The position numbers and the translations under genes are program-made. From Erinaceus europaeus (Eukaryota; Chordata; Mammalia; Eulipotyphla; Erinaceidae), in contig NC_080181.1 in NCBI RefSeq assembly GCF_950295315.1, positions 33,062,441-33,126,440 of the forward strand: a DNA stretch of 64,000 nucleotides. Reading direction: 5' to 3'. Positions 1 through 10,848 of this stretch are shown piece after piece; positions within the stretch are counted from its first letter, which is position 1; each line of letters begins with the position of its first letter. The notes under the pieces are model-generated. The model did no database searches. It was given only the letters and a program-made list of their open reading frames with translations, and was not told the DNA's origin.

Positions 1-204
1 CCCCAAAGGCCCCATCAGGTGAGACAATGGCCATCTGTTCCCCACACTCACCTGCTGCACAGCAGGATATTGTCATAAAGCAGAGTCATAAGAATGTCAG
101 TTTATACAAAATGAATAAGATGAGTCTTTGCAATGAAGGGGAGTGAGGCACTGGAACACATTTCTAATAAAATGCATGGTATTATTGAACCGTTCTTATA
201 AGTA

Positions 205-325
205 GTATGGATTTTCATGGACTATTTTGTTGTCTTTTTGTGCCAGCCTTATGAGGATAGACGCTATTAATGTGCCCAGTTTGCAAAGGAAGAGTCCTAG
301 TTGTGGCAGATTCTGAGTGATCAGA
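205..325 (-). repeat. Possible MIR fragment
   Basis: The reverse complement resembles the MIR core and the stretch where genes show 'cell count falls, tract of purines, fraction retained' in name only; what I actually see is a weak match to the MIR motif 'counts in the column, cccattttgcaaaggaagag' around 270-300. Very diverged. No target duplication is visible. It may be unrelated unique sequence. Confidence 0.25.
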
Positions 326-1019
326 CAGACATGGCTGGTTTGCTTTAAAGAAGACACTTGAGTTTGAAATTGTGTATCCCTGCTGTTCTCTGGCAGACCT
401 GCCGCCCCAATTCTGGATGCTGCAGAAGGACAGGGTAGCAGCTTGTCCAAGTGGGTGGAAAAGGACCCTGGTTGGGGTGGGAAGCCTGGCACTCCAGGCA
501 CAGCAGGTGGCTCAGCGATAACGTCACAGTCCCAGGAACACCAGCCTCTGTCACCAGTGATAGCCCTAGAGCAGATGTCTGCAGAACAGATGGTGCTTTC
601 CACCAATGGGAACCAGCACATGGCAACTTCCTCCTGGAGGTGACAAAGACCTCTTCCCATCTCATTAGTTTCTGAGAATGTCCTGCCAGTGACAGGGCCA
701 CTTGAAACTCCCTCCTACTAACCCGCCTGCCATCCCCTCACTGTGTTCCCTTCCCACATGCCATGGCACTGCCACAGTACACTGAGCAGGAGCACTTCTC
801 TAAATCCTTCCCCAGCCCAGCCAGTGGCTTTAGCCTCACCAGCTCTGGTCAGCTTTGCTCAGTGTGCTCAGATATGGATGTCAGTACAATCTGCCATGAC
901 CTTGGGTCCTGCCCAGTGAAGGGCTGTCTTGCTGCTCCAATGACTCATTTACCTGCCCAGCTTTTCTACACACACCCTCCTCTCTCTTATCCATTTTTTA
1001 TTTCTGTTTTGTCTTCATA
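326..1019. other. Unassigned sequence, no gene seen
   Basis: About 0.7 kb with short open frames on both strands (longest roughly 150 codons antisense, crossing 196-660). None shows a recognisable domain, splice context or start context. I see no repeat match. Confidence 0.5.
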
Positions 1020-1029
1020 TTCTTTTCTT

Positions 1030-1228
1030 TTCTTTCTTTTTTTTAATAGCACAGCGAACAATGGAAAAGGAAGAGGAAAATAGAGAGGGATAGAAATAAT
1101 GACACCTGCAGTACTGCTTTATCACTCTTGAAGTGTCCTTCCTTTAAGTGGGTACTGAGGACTTGAATCTGGGTCCTTGTGCATGATAACATGTGTGCTC
1201 AACCAAGTGCACCACCGCTCAGTCCCTT
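1030..1228 (-). repeat. tRNA-derived SINE, older subfamily
   Basis: Read on the minus strand it starts with a tRNA-like head (GGACTGAGCGGTGGTGCACTT, then a B-box-like GGACCCAGATTCAAGTCC), followed by the body ending near CTCTATTTTCC. The body motif CACCTGCAG and the purine-rich run GAGAGGGATAG on the plus strand are shared with the other SINE copies. The T-rich stretch at 1020-1043 is the A-rich tail read from the opposite strand. Several point changes indicate age. Confidence 0.8.
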
Positions 1229-1244
1229 TTCTTCATTTTCTTTT

Positions 1245-1870
1245 CCTTTTATTTTATTAGTGATTGAATAATGATTGACAAGATTGTAGGATAAGAGGGG
1301 TATAATACCCACCATTAGAGTTCCATATCCCACCCTCTCCATTGGAAGTTATCCTGTTATTTATCTCTCTAGAGGTATGGAATAAAATTCTCTATGGGGT
1401 ACAGAAGGTGGGAGGTCTGGATTCTGTAGTTGCTTCTCCTCTGGACATGAGCATTGACAGGTCAATCCACACCCTCAGTATCTGGGGGTGTGGGGTTCCA
1501 GGACTAATTGGTGAGGTTGTCTGCCCAGGGAAGTCAGGTTGGCATCATGGTAGCACCTGCAACTTGGTGGCTTAAAAGCATTAATATATAAAACAGAGCA
1601 AATAGTTTAAAAAAATGGAAACCTAAAAGTAAGAAGATAGCAGATGAAATTTGGTATCTTCATATTGGAAGAAGCTAGGAAGTTTAGTTTAGGTTTGTTC
1701 TAAGGGACCCATGACTTCACTAATTTTTGCGTTCAACCAATAGCTTACATACATGCAGGTGGGATAAAAATATTTTCTGGAAAGATGGTCTCAGAATTTA
1801 AAAATAGGACTAGAAATCTGGTTCAGGGCAAAGTGTAGCTCCCAAATATGGGGAAACTTCATTTTCTAGG
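1245..1870 (-). mobile_element. L1 3' end, older 3' UTR type (type II), antisense
   Basis: Matches the left part of the copies at 6240-7480 and (reverse complement) 18505-18975: shared blocks are ATAATGATTGACAAGATTGT, GTGCAGAAGGTGGGAGGTCT-like, CTGGACATGAGCATTGACAG, and CTCCCAAATATGGG. The element lies on the minus strand with its A-rich end at the left. No ORF2 sequence remains. An open frame at 1342-1575 on the plus strand is antisense to the L1 and not a gene. Confidence 0.85.
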
Positions 1871-2638
1871 GCTACTTGAGGATAGACTATTGGGCTAGAC
1901 TGATCAGGCACTGAGAGCAGATGGGGTATAAGTCTGATACATTTCTGTTCTCTAAAAGCTTCTGGACCACTTACTGAGATATTCAAAAAGCAAATAATGT
2001 AACTAGTCCATTCTAAGTGCAAGGAGTGTTCCAGAATTGTGAATAGGGAAGTGCTAGAAACAAAAGGACATATAATAAGACACCATGAGGAGAAGGCAGA
2101 GAAAATGACAACTGATTTGAAACCTAAGGGGCACATATAATTTCTCAAGAAGAGGCTGGAAAAATGGCAGAAGGATGGTAGAGGTAACACCCATGTCTCC
2201 AGCATTAAAGGACCTCCATAGGTTAGTATATGGAGGTGGAAGAGACACATGTAGCTGGAGGAGAAAGATGCAAAGATAGGCAGCACCTTCTAAATTGAGA
2301 GAATTCTCTAGGTTTCACCAGGACTGAATGCAATCAAGGATACAATTAGAAGAATCTGGAAGGCAGGTGCTTCTAAAGGAGAATTTCAAGGTCAAGTGTG
2401 CATCTTAAAATTCCCTTCCACTGAAGTTTAAAATGTGATTGTGGAAAAGTGCCAAGTGAGGTGGGAGAGGCTACAAGAGGACTTGAAGTGAAGCAAGTTT
2501 TTACATTTGGGGAGGAAATGACGATGATGATGATAATGCTCCCAATGAAGAAAGTGGAAGGTAGAGGCTGAGAGGAGGAATGTCATGATAGAAGGAGAGA
2601 TGTATAGAAATAACCAAATAGTATTTCACACAATTAGC
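1871..2638. other. Unassigned sequence, no gene seen
   Basis: Purine-rich, non-repetitive by eye. The antisense open frame at 1810-2286 (158 codons) has no recognisable domain and overlaps the L1 edge; I take it as chance. Confidence 0.5.
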
Positions 2639-2639
2639 A

Positions 2640-2862
2640 ATTTTTAAATATTTTATTTATTTACTTTAATGAGATAGAAGATGACTAGATAGGTAGATAG
2701 ATAGATGATAGATATAGATAGATGCTAGATATAGATAGATAGATAGATAGATGCCAGAATACTGCTCAGCTCTGGTTTACAGGGGTTTGAACTTGGGATT
2801 TCAGAGTCTCAGGCATGAAAGTCTTTTTTCAGAACCACTATGCTCTCTCTGTAACTCCAGAC
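2640..2862 (-). repeat. Second tRNA-derived SINE family, with (ATAG)n
   Basis: On the minus strand it reads from the tRNA-like head (AGCATAGTGGTTCTGAAAAA, CATGCCTGAGACTCTGAAAT, then the B-box region GTTCAAACCCC) to CCAGAGCTGAGCAGTATTCTGG. The same family occurs at 24268-24392, 32615-32737, 61325-61488 and 63528-63726. Between tail and body lies an ATAG/GATA microsatellite (2676-2752), apparently expanded from the SINE's own purine-rich part. Confidence 0.85.
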
Positions 2863-3092
2863 TTGACAGTTGACTAGACTCCGGAGGGCAAGAGATAGGA
2901 AGGTACTTGAGTTAATTGCCAGGATTCTGGCCTAAGAACATATCTTCCTCCTCCCCTTCACCCTTCCCTTCCTCCTCCCCACCCTAACCCTTCTCTTCCT
3001 CTTGTTCCTCCTCTACATCTCTCCAGTATGCTATCTCAATCTCTCTCCTCTCAGCTCATTAGAGAAATGAAATGCAGCAACCCAGAGGATAG
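2863..3092. other. Unassigned, CT-rich stretch
   Basis: Non-coding. A pyrimidine-rich low-complexity run (about 2945-3052, mostly CCTCC/CTTCC units) is the only visible structure. Confidence 0.6.
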
Positions 3093-3604
3093 AATAAATC
3101 AGTAGTTAATTAATATGAGAGGGGGAAAATCAATTGTATGTCTCAAAGTTTTTCAAAACACAAACTGAATCTTTTTAATATATAGGCTGTTTATTTGATA
3201 TGCGGACTCTCTCAAAAGCCTAGACCAAGTAGATTAGAAGCATCCAATAGCACAGCTATATACAAGATACTGGGTACTGTACAGCAAACCCTAACAAAAG
3301 GACTTTTCAAAGTTAACCCAATTAACAAATAATGTGATGATAACATTAACTATTGATTGTCTTTTTGAACCCTAAGACAGCAGGAACCTCACATCTCCAC
3401 TATAGAGCCTCTACTTCCCCCAGTCCTGGAACCCTTGGATAGGGCCCACTTTCCCATATGCATCTCCCAATCCATATCAAATAATATTGCATCTGCCGAT
3501 CACAACCTAACCAACGCAGCGATTGCCACCTCAACATGCTTCACCTCAGACTGTGTCCAGAGACTTCACGTGTGGAATGACAACCCTTCAGCTTCATTAC
3601 TCGG

Positions 3605-3883
3605 GTGAGACCTTTCCTTTTATAGTACACTCTAATTTCATCTCAGGTAGTTCACTTTCTAACAAAGTCCCATAACCTAGATATACACCAGTTTCTGTGA
3701 GAGAGAGCTTATGTGCACACGTATCCATAAACTACTGCAAAATATATACCTGAAAGCAGAAGTACACTAGAGTTTGCAGTGAGTACCTCCCTAACACTTC
3801 CTCTCCACTATTCCAAGCTTGGGATCCATGATTGCTCAACAAATTGTTTGGCTTCGTATGTTAACTCTCTTTTCAATCACCAG
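3605..3883 (+). other. Intron-like GT-AG segment in L1 3' UTR (retained)
   Basis: Begins after ATTACTCGG with GTGAGACC and ends with TTTCAATCACCAG before GTTCCAGATGCC. The 5' splice site CGG|GTGAGA and the pyrimidine-rich TTAACTCTCTTTTCAATCACCAG acceptor fit mammalian consensus. The L1 copy at 42643-44424 lacks exactly this segment. It is present here, so this copy came from unspliced RNA or DNA. Splicing is inferred, not observed. Confidence 0.7.
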
Positions 3884-4139
3884 GTTCCAGATGCCACCAG
3901 GATGCTGGCCAGGCTTCCCTGGATTGAAGACCCCACCAATGTGTCCTGGAGCTCAGCTTTCCCAGAGACACACCTTACTAGGGAAAGAGAGAGACAGACT
4001 GGGAGTATGGACTGACCAGTCAACGCCCATGTTCAGCGGGGAAGCAATTACAGAAGCCAGACCTTCTACCTTCTGCAACCTTCAACGACCCTGAGTCCAT
4101 GCTCCCAGAGGGCTAGAGAATGGGAAAGCTATCATGGAA

Positions 4140-4169
4140 GGGGGTGGGTTATGGGGATTGGGTGGTGGG
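4140..4169 (+). promoter_or_regulatory. G-quadruplex-like motif in L1 3' UTR
   Basis: Contains the G runs GGGGG, GGG, GGGG, GGG and GGG separated by 1-5 bases. The same motif sits about 80-100 bases from the poly(A) tail in the copies at 49993-50026 and (C-rich, antisense) near 39640-39665 and 42715-42745. G-quadruplexes in L1 3' UTRs are known in mammals and have been linked to retrotransposition; folding here is inferred. Confidence 0.6.
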
Positions 4170-4274
4170 AATTGTGTGGAGTTGTACCCCTCCTACCTTA
4201 TGTTTTGGTTCATTAATCCTTTCTTAAATAAAAAATTTAAAAAAAAAGAATATTGCAGTCTTAACAGTATTTTT

Positions 4275-4625
4275 TTTGCCTCCAGGGTTATTGCTGGGGT
4301 TCAGTGCCTGCATCATGAATCCACTGCTCCTGGAGGCCTTTTTTTTTTCTCCTTTTGTTGCCCTTGTTGTAGCCTTGTTGCGGTTCTTATTGTTGTTGAT
4401 GTCGTTCGTTGTTGGATAGGACAGAGAGAAATGGAGAGAGGAGGGTAAGGCAAAGAGGGGGAAAGAAAGATAGACACCTGCCGACCTGCTTCACCTCCCA
4501 TGAAGAGATTCCCTGCAGGTGGGGAGCTGGGGGCTGGAACAGGGGTCCTTACACTGGTCTTTGCACTTTGCGCCTTGCACTTTGCGCCGCGTGCGCCTAA
4601 CCCGCTGCGCTACCACCCGACCCCC
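4275..4625 (-). repeat. tRNA-derived SINE, long form with 3' hairpin
   Basis: Near full-length antisense copy (about 350 bp). On the minus strand: head GGTCGGGTGGTAGCGCAGCG with A box, a B-box region diverged to GACCCCTGTTCCAGCCCCC, body with CACCTGCAGGGAATC, the GACATCAACAACAATAAG-type region, then the 3' unit bounded by GCCTCCAGG and CCTGGAGGC. Flanked by a near-perfect 15-bp duplication: CTTAACAGTATTTTT (4260-4274) and CTTAACACTATTTTT (4626-4640). About 10 bp of sequence at 4565-4590 is a local duplication of TTTGCGCC/TTGCAC units. Confidence 0.93.
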
Positions 4626-4640
4626 CTTAACACTATTTTT

Positions 4641-5019
4641 ATACAGTAAAACCTGGAGGTAAAAATCTCTCCACACGTTGTATAAATGTCATGAGGGAGA
4701 TTTGCTTCCACTGCAAGGCTTCCAATTTGTGTCTGGCGAGTTTGAGACCAGCACTTTGTTCTAAAGGGACACTAGGATGAGGGGAATATTGCTTTGGTCA
4801 ACTTTCTAGACTGAACCCCAGGAGATTAGGATGATTGTGCAATGGCTGCAATGAGAAATAATCCTGCAGAATATATTTTGTATTTTTAGGTAGCAAAAGT
4901 GGATGATGTCTACTTGAGCTTCTTCTTTCTTTAACATTGTTATATAGAATAAACCTGTCACATAACTTACTCACTTAAAGTATATAAGTCAAAAGCTTTT
5001 AGTACGTTCAGAGTTGTAA
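4641..5019. other. Unassigned sequence
   Basis: No gene or clear repeat seen between the SINE and the ancient L1 fragment. Confidence 0.5.
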
Positions 5020-5480
5020 AACTAGAGTTACAACATTTCTATTTATCCCCCCAAAACCTACTGCTAGTTGCTTCCTATTTATCCCAAGTCCCTCCTTTCT
5101 TCAACCTTAGGGAGTGTACATTCTCTATTTCTATATAGTTTTTCATATTCTGAATATTTCATATAAATGGAATTGCATGTCATGGGGTCTTTGTGAGTGG
5201 CTTCTTTTGGTTAGTACAATATTTTCAAAGCTCTGCTATCTTGTAGCATGCTCTGGTAATTCATTTGTCTTTGTAGAAAAATAATACTTCACTGCATAGT
5301 ATATCATATTTTATTTATCTACTTTTCAGTTCATAGATATGTGGATAATTTTTATTTTAGGGATATTATAACTAATGCTGTCACACATCGTCATGTACAC
5401 TTTTCTGTTTGGACATATATTTTATTTCTCATGGGTATATATCTAGAAGTGGATGTTTACATGATTCTAAAGGCAAAGAT
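5020..5480 (-). mobile_element. Ancient L1 fragment (ORF2 3' end/3' UTR), antisense
   Basis: Plus-strand blocks such as ATAAATGGAATTGCATGTCA, GTCTTTGTGAGTGGCTTCTT, GTAGCATGCTCTGGTAATTC and GGGTATATATCTAGAAGTGG are the well-known antisense signature of old mammalian L1 3' regions. Heavily diverged, no open frame left. Confidence 0.8.
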
Positions 5481-6230
5481 AACACCTGCTTTTAATTGAT
5501 GTGCCTTTGGGGAAATTTTTCTAGATGTATTTTTAGTAAGAAGAGTCAGAATTACTTCCAGAGAATCTATAATTGAGCTTCAACAACTGGAAAAATGAAC
5601 ATTTAAGAGAGAGAGAGAGAGAGAAGATGTGTGTTAGATCATTACATCCACATTGCTGAAGGGAAGTTTAAAGAAGCAACATGTAAGAAAATGGCATGAG
5701 TTAAGAGTTTAAGAGTAGAGGTAAAAAGGTTGCTAAAGTGATCCTGAAACCTAGGTAAATATAAGTCTGGCATGTTCCATTGAATTCTGTCTTTACTTAC
5801 TGAATCAGCTCTCAAGATAAACTTAGGCAAATCAACCATCTTTACTTTACTACTCGCAGGTAAGTGTGGGGCCTTGGGGGAAACTAATCTAGCTATTCAA
5901 ACATCACATGACTGCTAAGGTCCCAGGTTCACACACATCTGTCCACTACTGTTGGCAGGTGACAGACAGATGCATAAACAAAGAGTGACTTTCCATGTAG
6001 CTGGTGTTTCCAGGAAAACCAACAGAAAGGCAGATATAGAGGGTATAATGGGTCGTCCAAAGGGCAGGAAAGAGCCCTAGTCATATATAAGCAGGATGGG
6101 TCACATTTCCATTTAAGGAAAGACCCCTGAGGAGTTTGGAGAGATCTCTTCCATTCTCTTGCTCCATATTTTCTGTGCCAAATTAAAATTAGAATTAGAT
6201 GATGGTCCCAGCAATGAAGACTGGTTATCT
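5481..6230. other. Unassigned; short (GA)n
   Basis: No gene recognised. A pure GA run lies at about 5607-5623. The antisense 65-codon frame at 5642-5839 has no recognisable feature. Confidence 0.5.
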
Positions 6231-6239
6231 CTTATCTGC

Positions 6240-7480
6240 TGGATTGTAATTTTTTAATTAGTAATTTAATAATGACTGACTGACAAGATTGGAAAATAAG
6301 GGGGTTACATACAATTCCACACAATTCCCACCACAAGAGTACCACATCCCATTCACATCCCATTCTCTTCATCCCATTCTCTTCACAATAGGACCCTTAT
6401 TCTTTATCCCTCTGGGAGTATGGACCAAAAATATTTATGGAGTGCAGAAGGTAGGAGGTCTGGCTTCTATAACTGCTTCTCTGCTGGATGTGGGCATTGA
6501 CAGGTCGATCCATATTCTCAGCCATTCCTATCTTTCCCTAGTGGGGCAGCGCTCTGGGGAGGTGGGGTTCCAGGAGACACTGGTGAGGTCATCTGCCCAG
6601 AGAAGTCAGGTTGGCATCACAGTAGCATCTGCAACTTGGTGGATGGAAAGCATTAAGATATAAAGCAGAACAAATTGTTTAGTAGTCAGGAACCTCAAGG
6701 TTAGAATATAGAAGATGAGATATGGGGTCTCCCTTTTGGAAAAAGACAGGAAGTCTATTTTAAGTAATTCAGAGGGACCCATGACTTTGCTAATTTTTTG
6801 CCAGAGCCTGATAACTAAGGTGCAGGTTGGCTGAAATTATTGTCTAGGAAGATGGTGTCAGAGTTGGGACTAGGACTAGAGAGCTGAATCAGGGCAGAAA
6901 GTAGCTCCCAAATATGGGAAACTCATATAAATACCATTAACTGTAAGCCCCATGTGACCTAGGGCCCATGTTTATCCATACTTAGCACAGGAGCCTATAC
7001 AGCCTCTGCAGCCTTGCTGATCTGAACTCACATTACATGGTCATAGCCAGAAACATTCTAGGCTGCACTCATTTCAGGACCAGTCTTGCTCAAATGGCAG
7101 AGTATGTTGACCCAACCTCCCTTTGGAGAGTGGGGCAGTCCCTGCAATTGTTGTTCTACACTGAGGGCAAGGTCCTGTAGAGGAGGCCCACAAGAGGGTT
7201 TATGATATTGTTCCTGATGGAGATGACCAGGGATGGTGGAGAGAGGGATCTGTTAGAGGTCTAGGCCCATCATATCTATATGGGAATCCCAGGATTACCT
7301 GACTAGGGTCCTGGATGATAGGGTGGCCTGGTAATGATCAAAAGGGCCATCATTAAAGTGTGCTGGTCTCTTACCTTTATTCAGCTTTTGTAGTCCTTAC
7401 TTTATCTGACAAGGCTAGGCTTACAGTGATTGAGGGAAGTGAAATAGGAAGTAGGTTCTTCACATGTCAAAATGGAAACT
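6240..7480 (-). mobile_element. L1 3' end, type II 3' UTR, antisense (uninterrupted reference copy)
   Basis: About 1.24 kb, antisense, with the A-rich end at the left. Its reverse complement aligns along its whole length with the three separated pieces 14700-15204, 17898-18138 and 18505-18975. This makes it the empty-site reference for the two LTR insertions there. It shares its last roughly 350 bp with the young L1 3' UTR (type I) but is different or very diverged further upstream. No ORF2 remains. The plus-strand frame at 6289-6663 is antisense to the L1. Confidence 0.85.
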
Positions 7481-7514
7481 AGAATCCAGACAAGAGGTAC
7501 CATCAGAAACAAAA

Positions 7515-7690
7515 CTGTACAGGGCAGGCACTGTTGCACATGGTAGAGCACACATGTTGCCAAGCACAAGAACCTGGTTTTAAATCCTTGGGGTTTTCAT
7601 TCATTTATTTATCTCCTTATTTATCTCCCCAAGTCTCTCAATTTTTCTTTGTCTTTTAAAGGAAAAAATAAAGAATAAAAATTATATTAA
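7515..7690 (+). repeat. tRNA-derived SINE, older subfamily, partial
   Basis: Head GGCAGGCACTGTTGCACATG and B-box-like region AACCTGGTTTTAAATCC, then a shortened body with CTCTCAATTTTTCTTTG and tail AAAAAATAAAGAATAAAAA. Internal deletion of the CACCTGCAGG...GAAGC block. Confidence 0.7.
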
Positions 7691-7784
7691 GTCCATTAGC
7701 CATTTGATATCCAGATAATACTTTTGAGAATAAAAAAAAGGAAAATGTACTTATAATAAGAGAAAGGAAGACAATTCAGGAGGA

Positions 7785-7916
7785 AGAAAAGAGAAGGCAA
7801 AGATTAAAACACTGTTTAACTCTGGCATAGAACAGTACCAGGGATTGAATTTTTGGCCTCTGGGTCTTCTGGTATGCAAGCTCATGCTCTAACAGGATAA
7901 GTGGTCTCTCTGGTCC
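7785..7916 (-). repeat. tRNA-type SINE (third family), antisense
   Basis: The minus strand reads AGAGAGACCACTTATCCTGT..., GAGCTTGCATACCAGAAGAC, then a B-box-like TTCAATCCCTGGTAC. The purine-rich run at 7760-7800 is the body. Similar elements lie at 34500-34605, 35555-35697 and 42194-42350. Confidence 0.6.
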
Positions 7917-9425
7917 TATATTCATGGGCCAGCCAGTTGCCTCATCTCAGGATAGGTGCCAGGACCAAGGACAAAGTGTCTTCAGTTCCCCAATTCCCAT
8001 TTCATTATACCCCTATGTCCTAGGATTACATTACACCAGAAGTCTTTGGACACCTATGAATTTCACATGAGTGAGCACATAAGGATGGTCCCAGAAAGCC
8101 ATTTGGGTTTGAAGACCAAGAACAGGCATCAGAATTATAGGCTGGAAGGAAGATGCTGAGTTTCCCTGGAGGAAACATAGGGAAAGAGGCTTCTGAAAAT
8201 CACAGCACTGAATGTAATGTCTCCTTTAGCCACCATATTTTTTTCTTCCAAAAATGTCTCCTAGGAAAACCATTTTCATCTTTTTCAAGTTTTAAATCAC
8301 CACAGGTTGTTTTGCAGCCAGTAGAGAGAGGAGAAAGAGAAGGAGAGGGAGAGGGAGAGGGAGAGAGATGTAGAGGGAGAGAAATCTGTTACCAGCTCAA
8401 GTACATTTTGCTTTGTTAGTCAGCATTTTAAAAAAAATTATCTTTCCCATACTGCAGAGAAGTTGGCAGAGGCTCCCAACTGTTTTGAGAAAATGTAACC
8501 AGTGAACCATCTGGGTCTGACATTTTCAACATGGCAGTCAGGAGAGCGCCTCAGAGCATGGGGGTGGGGTGGGATGTGCAGCTTCTGCAAGACCCCCAGG
8601 TCAGGCAGTGGCAAAAGAAACTGTTTCTCCACAGCTGAGCTTAGGAGCATAGTGAAGGAACCCTCTACCTTTTCAGCCTTGCCCAGGCTCCTTCCCCTGC
8701 TACTCTCAGCCCGCTCCACTTCCAGGCTCTCTGAGATTGTATCTTGTAATATTAGTAACGGATGTTGACCCTAAGCATAGCAAAACATCCTCAGAGTTTG
8801 AAGAATGACTCTTTGTTCAATAAGACTCAGGACCACGAGAGACTTAGAGGCAAGTGCATCCATGTGTTTACAAGTAAAGCAAGAGTGATTGTTTAGCTAA
8901 CAAGACTGGGGACTTATGATTTCTTAATAACAAAGTCAGTTCAGGGAATTACAAAAAAACTGCTTTGAACCCCTGGTATGTCCCTCTAGGCCTCTGAAAC
9001 ACTTGCAGAATCAAAGTCCACCTAGTAGCTATTACTGCTGCCTATGCTGGGCATCTCTGAGCTACAGCTTTCATCCTTATTACCCAAAGAGCTGTCTTCC
9101 AGTTGCCAGCTGACTAACCCCTGCCTTTCATTACTTCCCAAGCACCACCACCTCTTCCATCATTTGGGTTCATACCACATACTTCACACCAGGGTGGGCA
9201 TGTTTTAATGTTTTTCCAACAAAGCAAGAACTTACCTCGTGCTATTCTTTGTCACAGAAGTTCTTCTTACCCCCCTCTAAAATGAATGCAACTGGGGCCA
9301 AAACTGAGTGATCCCTCAGAGAACTCTTGGATATGAACTTAATACTTGTTAGCTGCCTCACCTTCTCTATGCAGATCTGCGTATAAGTCATGAGTCATAA
9401 GGGGCAGAAGAGAATAGAATAAAGC
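7917..9425. other. Unassigned; GA-rich microsatellite
   Basis: About 1.5 kb with no recognisable gene. A GA-rich run (about 8327-8373, GAGAGG units) is present. Opposed open frames at 8438-8719 (minus) and 8502-8768 (plus) overlap, have no domain I recognise, and are most likely chance. Confidence 0.5.
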
Positions 9426-9429
9426 CAAA

Positions 9430-9570
9430 TAAGTTTAAATATGTGCACATATATATGTATGTATATATATATGAATGCATATATATGAATGCATATATGT
9501 TTATGTTTATATTTTATATTTTTATATAAAGATACACATTATATATACATATAAATATATATTTTTTCAA
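9430..9570. repeat. AT-rich microsatellite
   Basis: Imperfect TATATG/ATAT array with interruptions such as GAATGCAT. Non-coding. A second, pure (AT) run lies at 9927-9941. Confidence 0.85.
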
Positions 9571-9959
9571 GCTGAGCTGATGGCATAACTCCAAGGTAAT
9601 AATTGTCGTTCATAATTAGAAAAAAATTCTGTTAAACATCTAAAAATAGGTATGTGTCCTGGGTCTAGGACTGTGTCAGAAACTAAGGGTACTAAGAAGA
9701 ATAGGCAGACTCCAAGTCACAATTTGAGCAGGCAGACTCCAAGCCAGCATGTCAAAATGTGAAGGAAGCATTGCAGTTTCCTAGAAAGCCTCCAAGAGTG
9801 GGTGACACTCAGGCTGACTTTTGAGGGATGGCTAGAAGATGTTTAGATTAATAAAGGGAGAGCTAAACAAAAGGAGGACCACACAGAGTTTATAAGATGT
9901 GCTAAGTAGTGGACCATTTTATTTATATATATATATATATTAGTAGATATTCCTAATGG

Positions 9960-10848
9960 GCACAAAGCTTAGTGAGATACAGTATATTATTGTAGATCCT
10001 AACCATTAGATTTTCATAGAAAAAAAAACCCCAACTTACTTGGGTATACTAATAATTGACTATTGCTATTTTTTAAATATTTATTTATTTTCCCTTTTGT
10101 TGCCCCTGTTGTTTTATTGTTTTGGTTATTATTGTTGTTATTGATGTCATCGTTGTTGGCTAGGACAGAGAGAAATGGAGAGAAGAGGGGAAGATAGAGA
10201 GGGGGAGAGAAAGAGAGACACCTGCAGACCTGCTTCACTGCCTGTGAAGCGACTCCCTTGCAGGTGGGGAGCCAGGGCCTAGAACCGGGATCCTTTTGCA
10301 GGTCCTTGCGCTTTGCTCCACCTGCACTTAACCCACTGTGCTACCACCCGACTCCCGACTATTGCTATTTTAAACTCTTTCTATAAGCTTCATTTCATCT
10401 AGTCCTGGAACATCTAGGACTATGCCCATATTTTTAGTGTTTCTTCTCTCTGATGTCTTATCATCATACTGCCTCTGTTGACCTCAACTAAATCAATGCT
10501 ACCAGTCCTGCCATGCCAGATTAGGCTGCTACCTACTTGATACTATGGATTGTCTCCAGAGACACCAAGCCTGAGGTGTCAACCTCCCAACTCCTAATAT
10601 AGTGAGATCTTTCCTAATACATGGGACTACCTAGATCCACTTAAGGTGGCACATTAGCTAACAAAGTTACAGATGTTAGATACGGGCTAAAATCTAGGGT
10701 ACTGGATAAGGTGCACATGCACCCATAAGAAAGGGACAATTATACAACTCGAAGTAAAAGTGCTTAGTGGCCCTCCATGATTAGACTTAGACCTAATAAG
10801 CCTGGGATCCTAGTAGAGAGGACTAAAGAAGGCATTACAACACCCCCC
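9960..10848 (+). mobile_element. Older L1 3' UTR, type I, split by a SINE
   Basis: Two pieces, 9960-10057 and 10372-10848, align with the type I 3' UTR (compare 49080-49600). Shared blocks are AGTCCTGGAAC, TCCAGAGAC, GTGAGATCTTTCCT, CTAACAAAGTTACAG and CCATAAGA. The start of the intron-like segment is recognisable as ATAGTGAGATC, so that segment predates this diverged copy. The terminal part is missing; a SINE begins where it should continue. Confidence 0.75.
10073..10356 (-). repeat. tRNA-derived SINE with perfect 15-bp target duplication
   Basis: Antisense copy. On the plus strand it reads from the tail (TTTTAAATATTTATTTATTT) through TCATCGTTGTTGGCTAGGAC and CACCTGCAGACCTGCTTCAC to the head complement GGGATCC...CTACCACCCGACTCCC. 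Perfect duplication GACTATTGCTATTTT at 10058-10072 and 10357-10371. Inserted into an older L1 3' UTR. Confidence 0.95.

Larger units (their letters stand above)
3093..4249 (+). mobile_element. 5'-truncated young L1: 3' UTR only (type I)
   Basis: Collinear with 48917-50100 and 55674-56815, which lie directly downstream of L1 ORF2, so this is the 3' UTR of the same L1 family, truncated just after ORF2. It ends in TTCTTAAATAAAAAATTTAAA and an A-rich tail. It keeps the removable 279-bp segment (3605-3883) and the G-rich motif near its 3' end (4140-4169). Flanks share only a weak AGAATA, so the target duplication is unproven. Open frames at 3779-4094 and 4134-4448 lie in the UTR. Confidence 0.92.

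Noticed and set aside
205..325. Confident MIR call at the left edge
   Set aside because: The similarity is weak and short; kept only as a low-confidence feature. Part of my wording for that entry is uninformative; the only usable evidence there is the short purine-rich CAGTTTGCAAAGGAAGAG resemblance to a MIR core.
3093..4249. Host gene terminal exon (polyadenylation signal AATAAA and splice-like sites)
   Set aside because: The same sequence recurs behind L1 ORF2 at two other places in the window, so it is L1 3' UTR.
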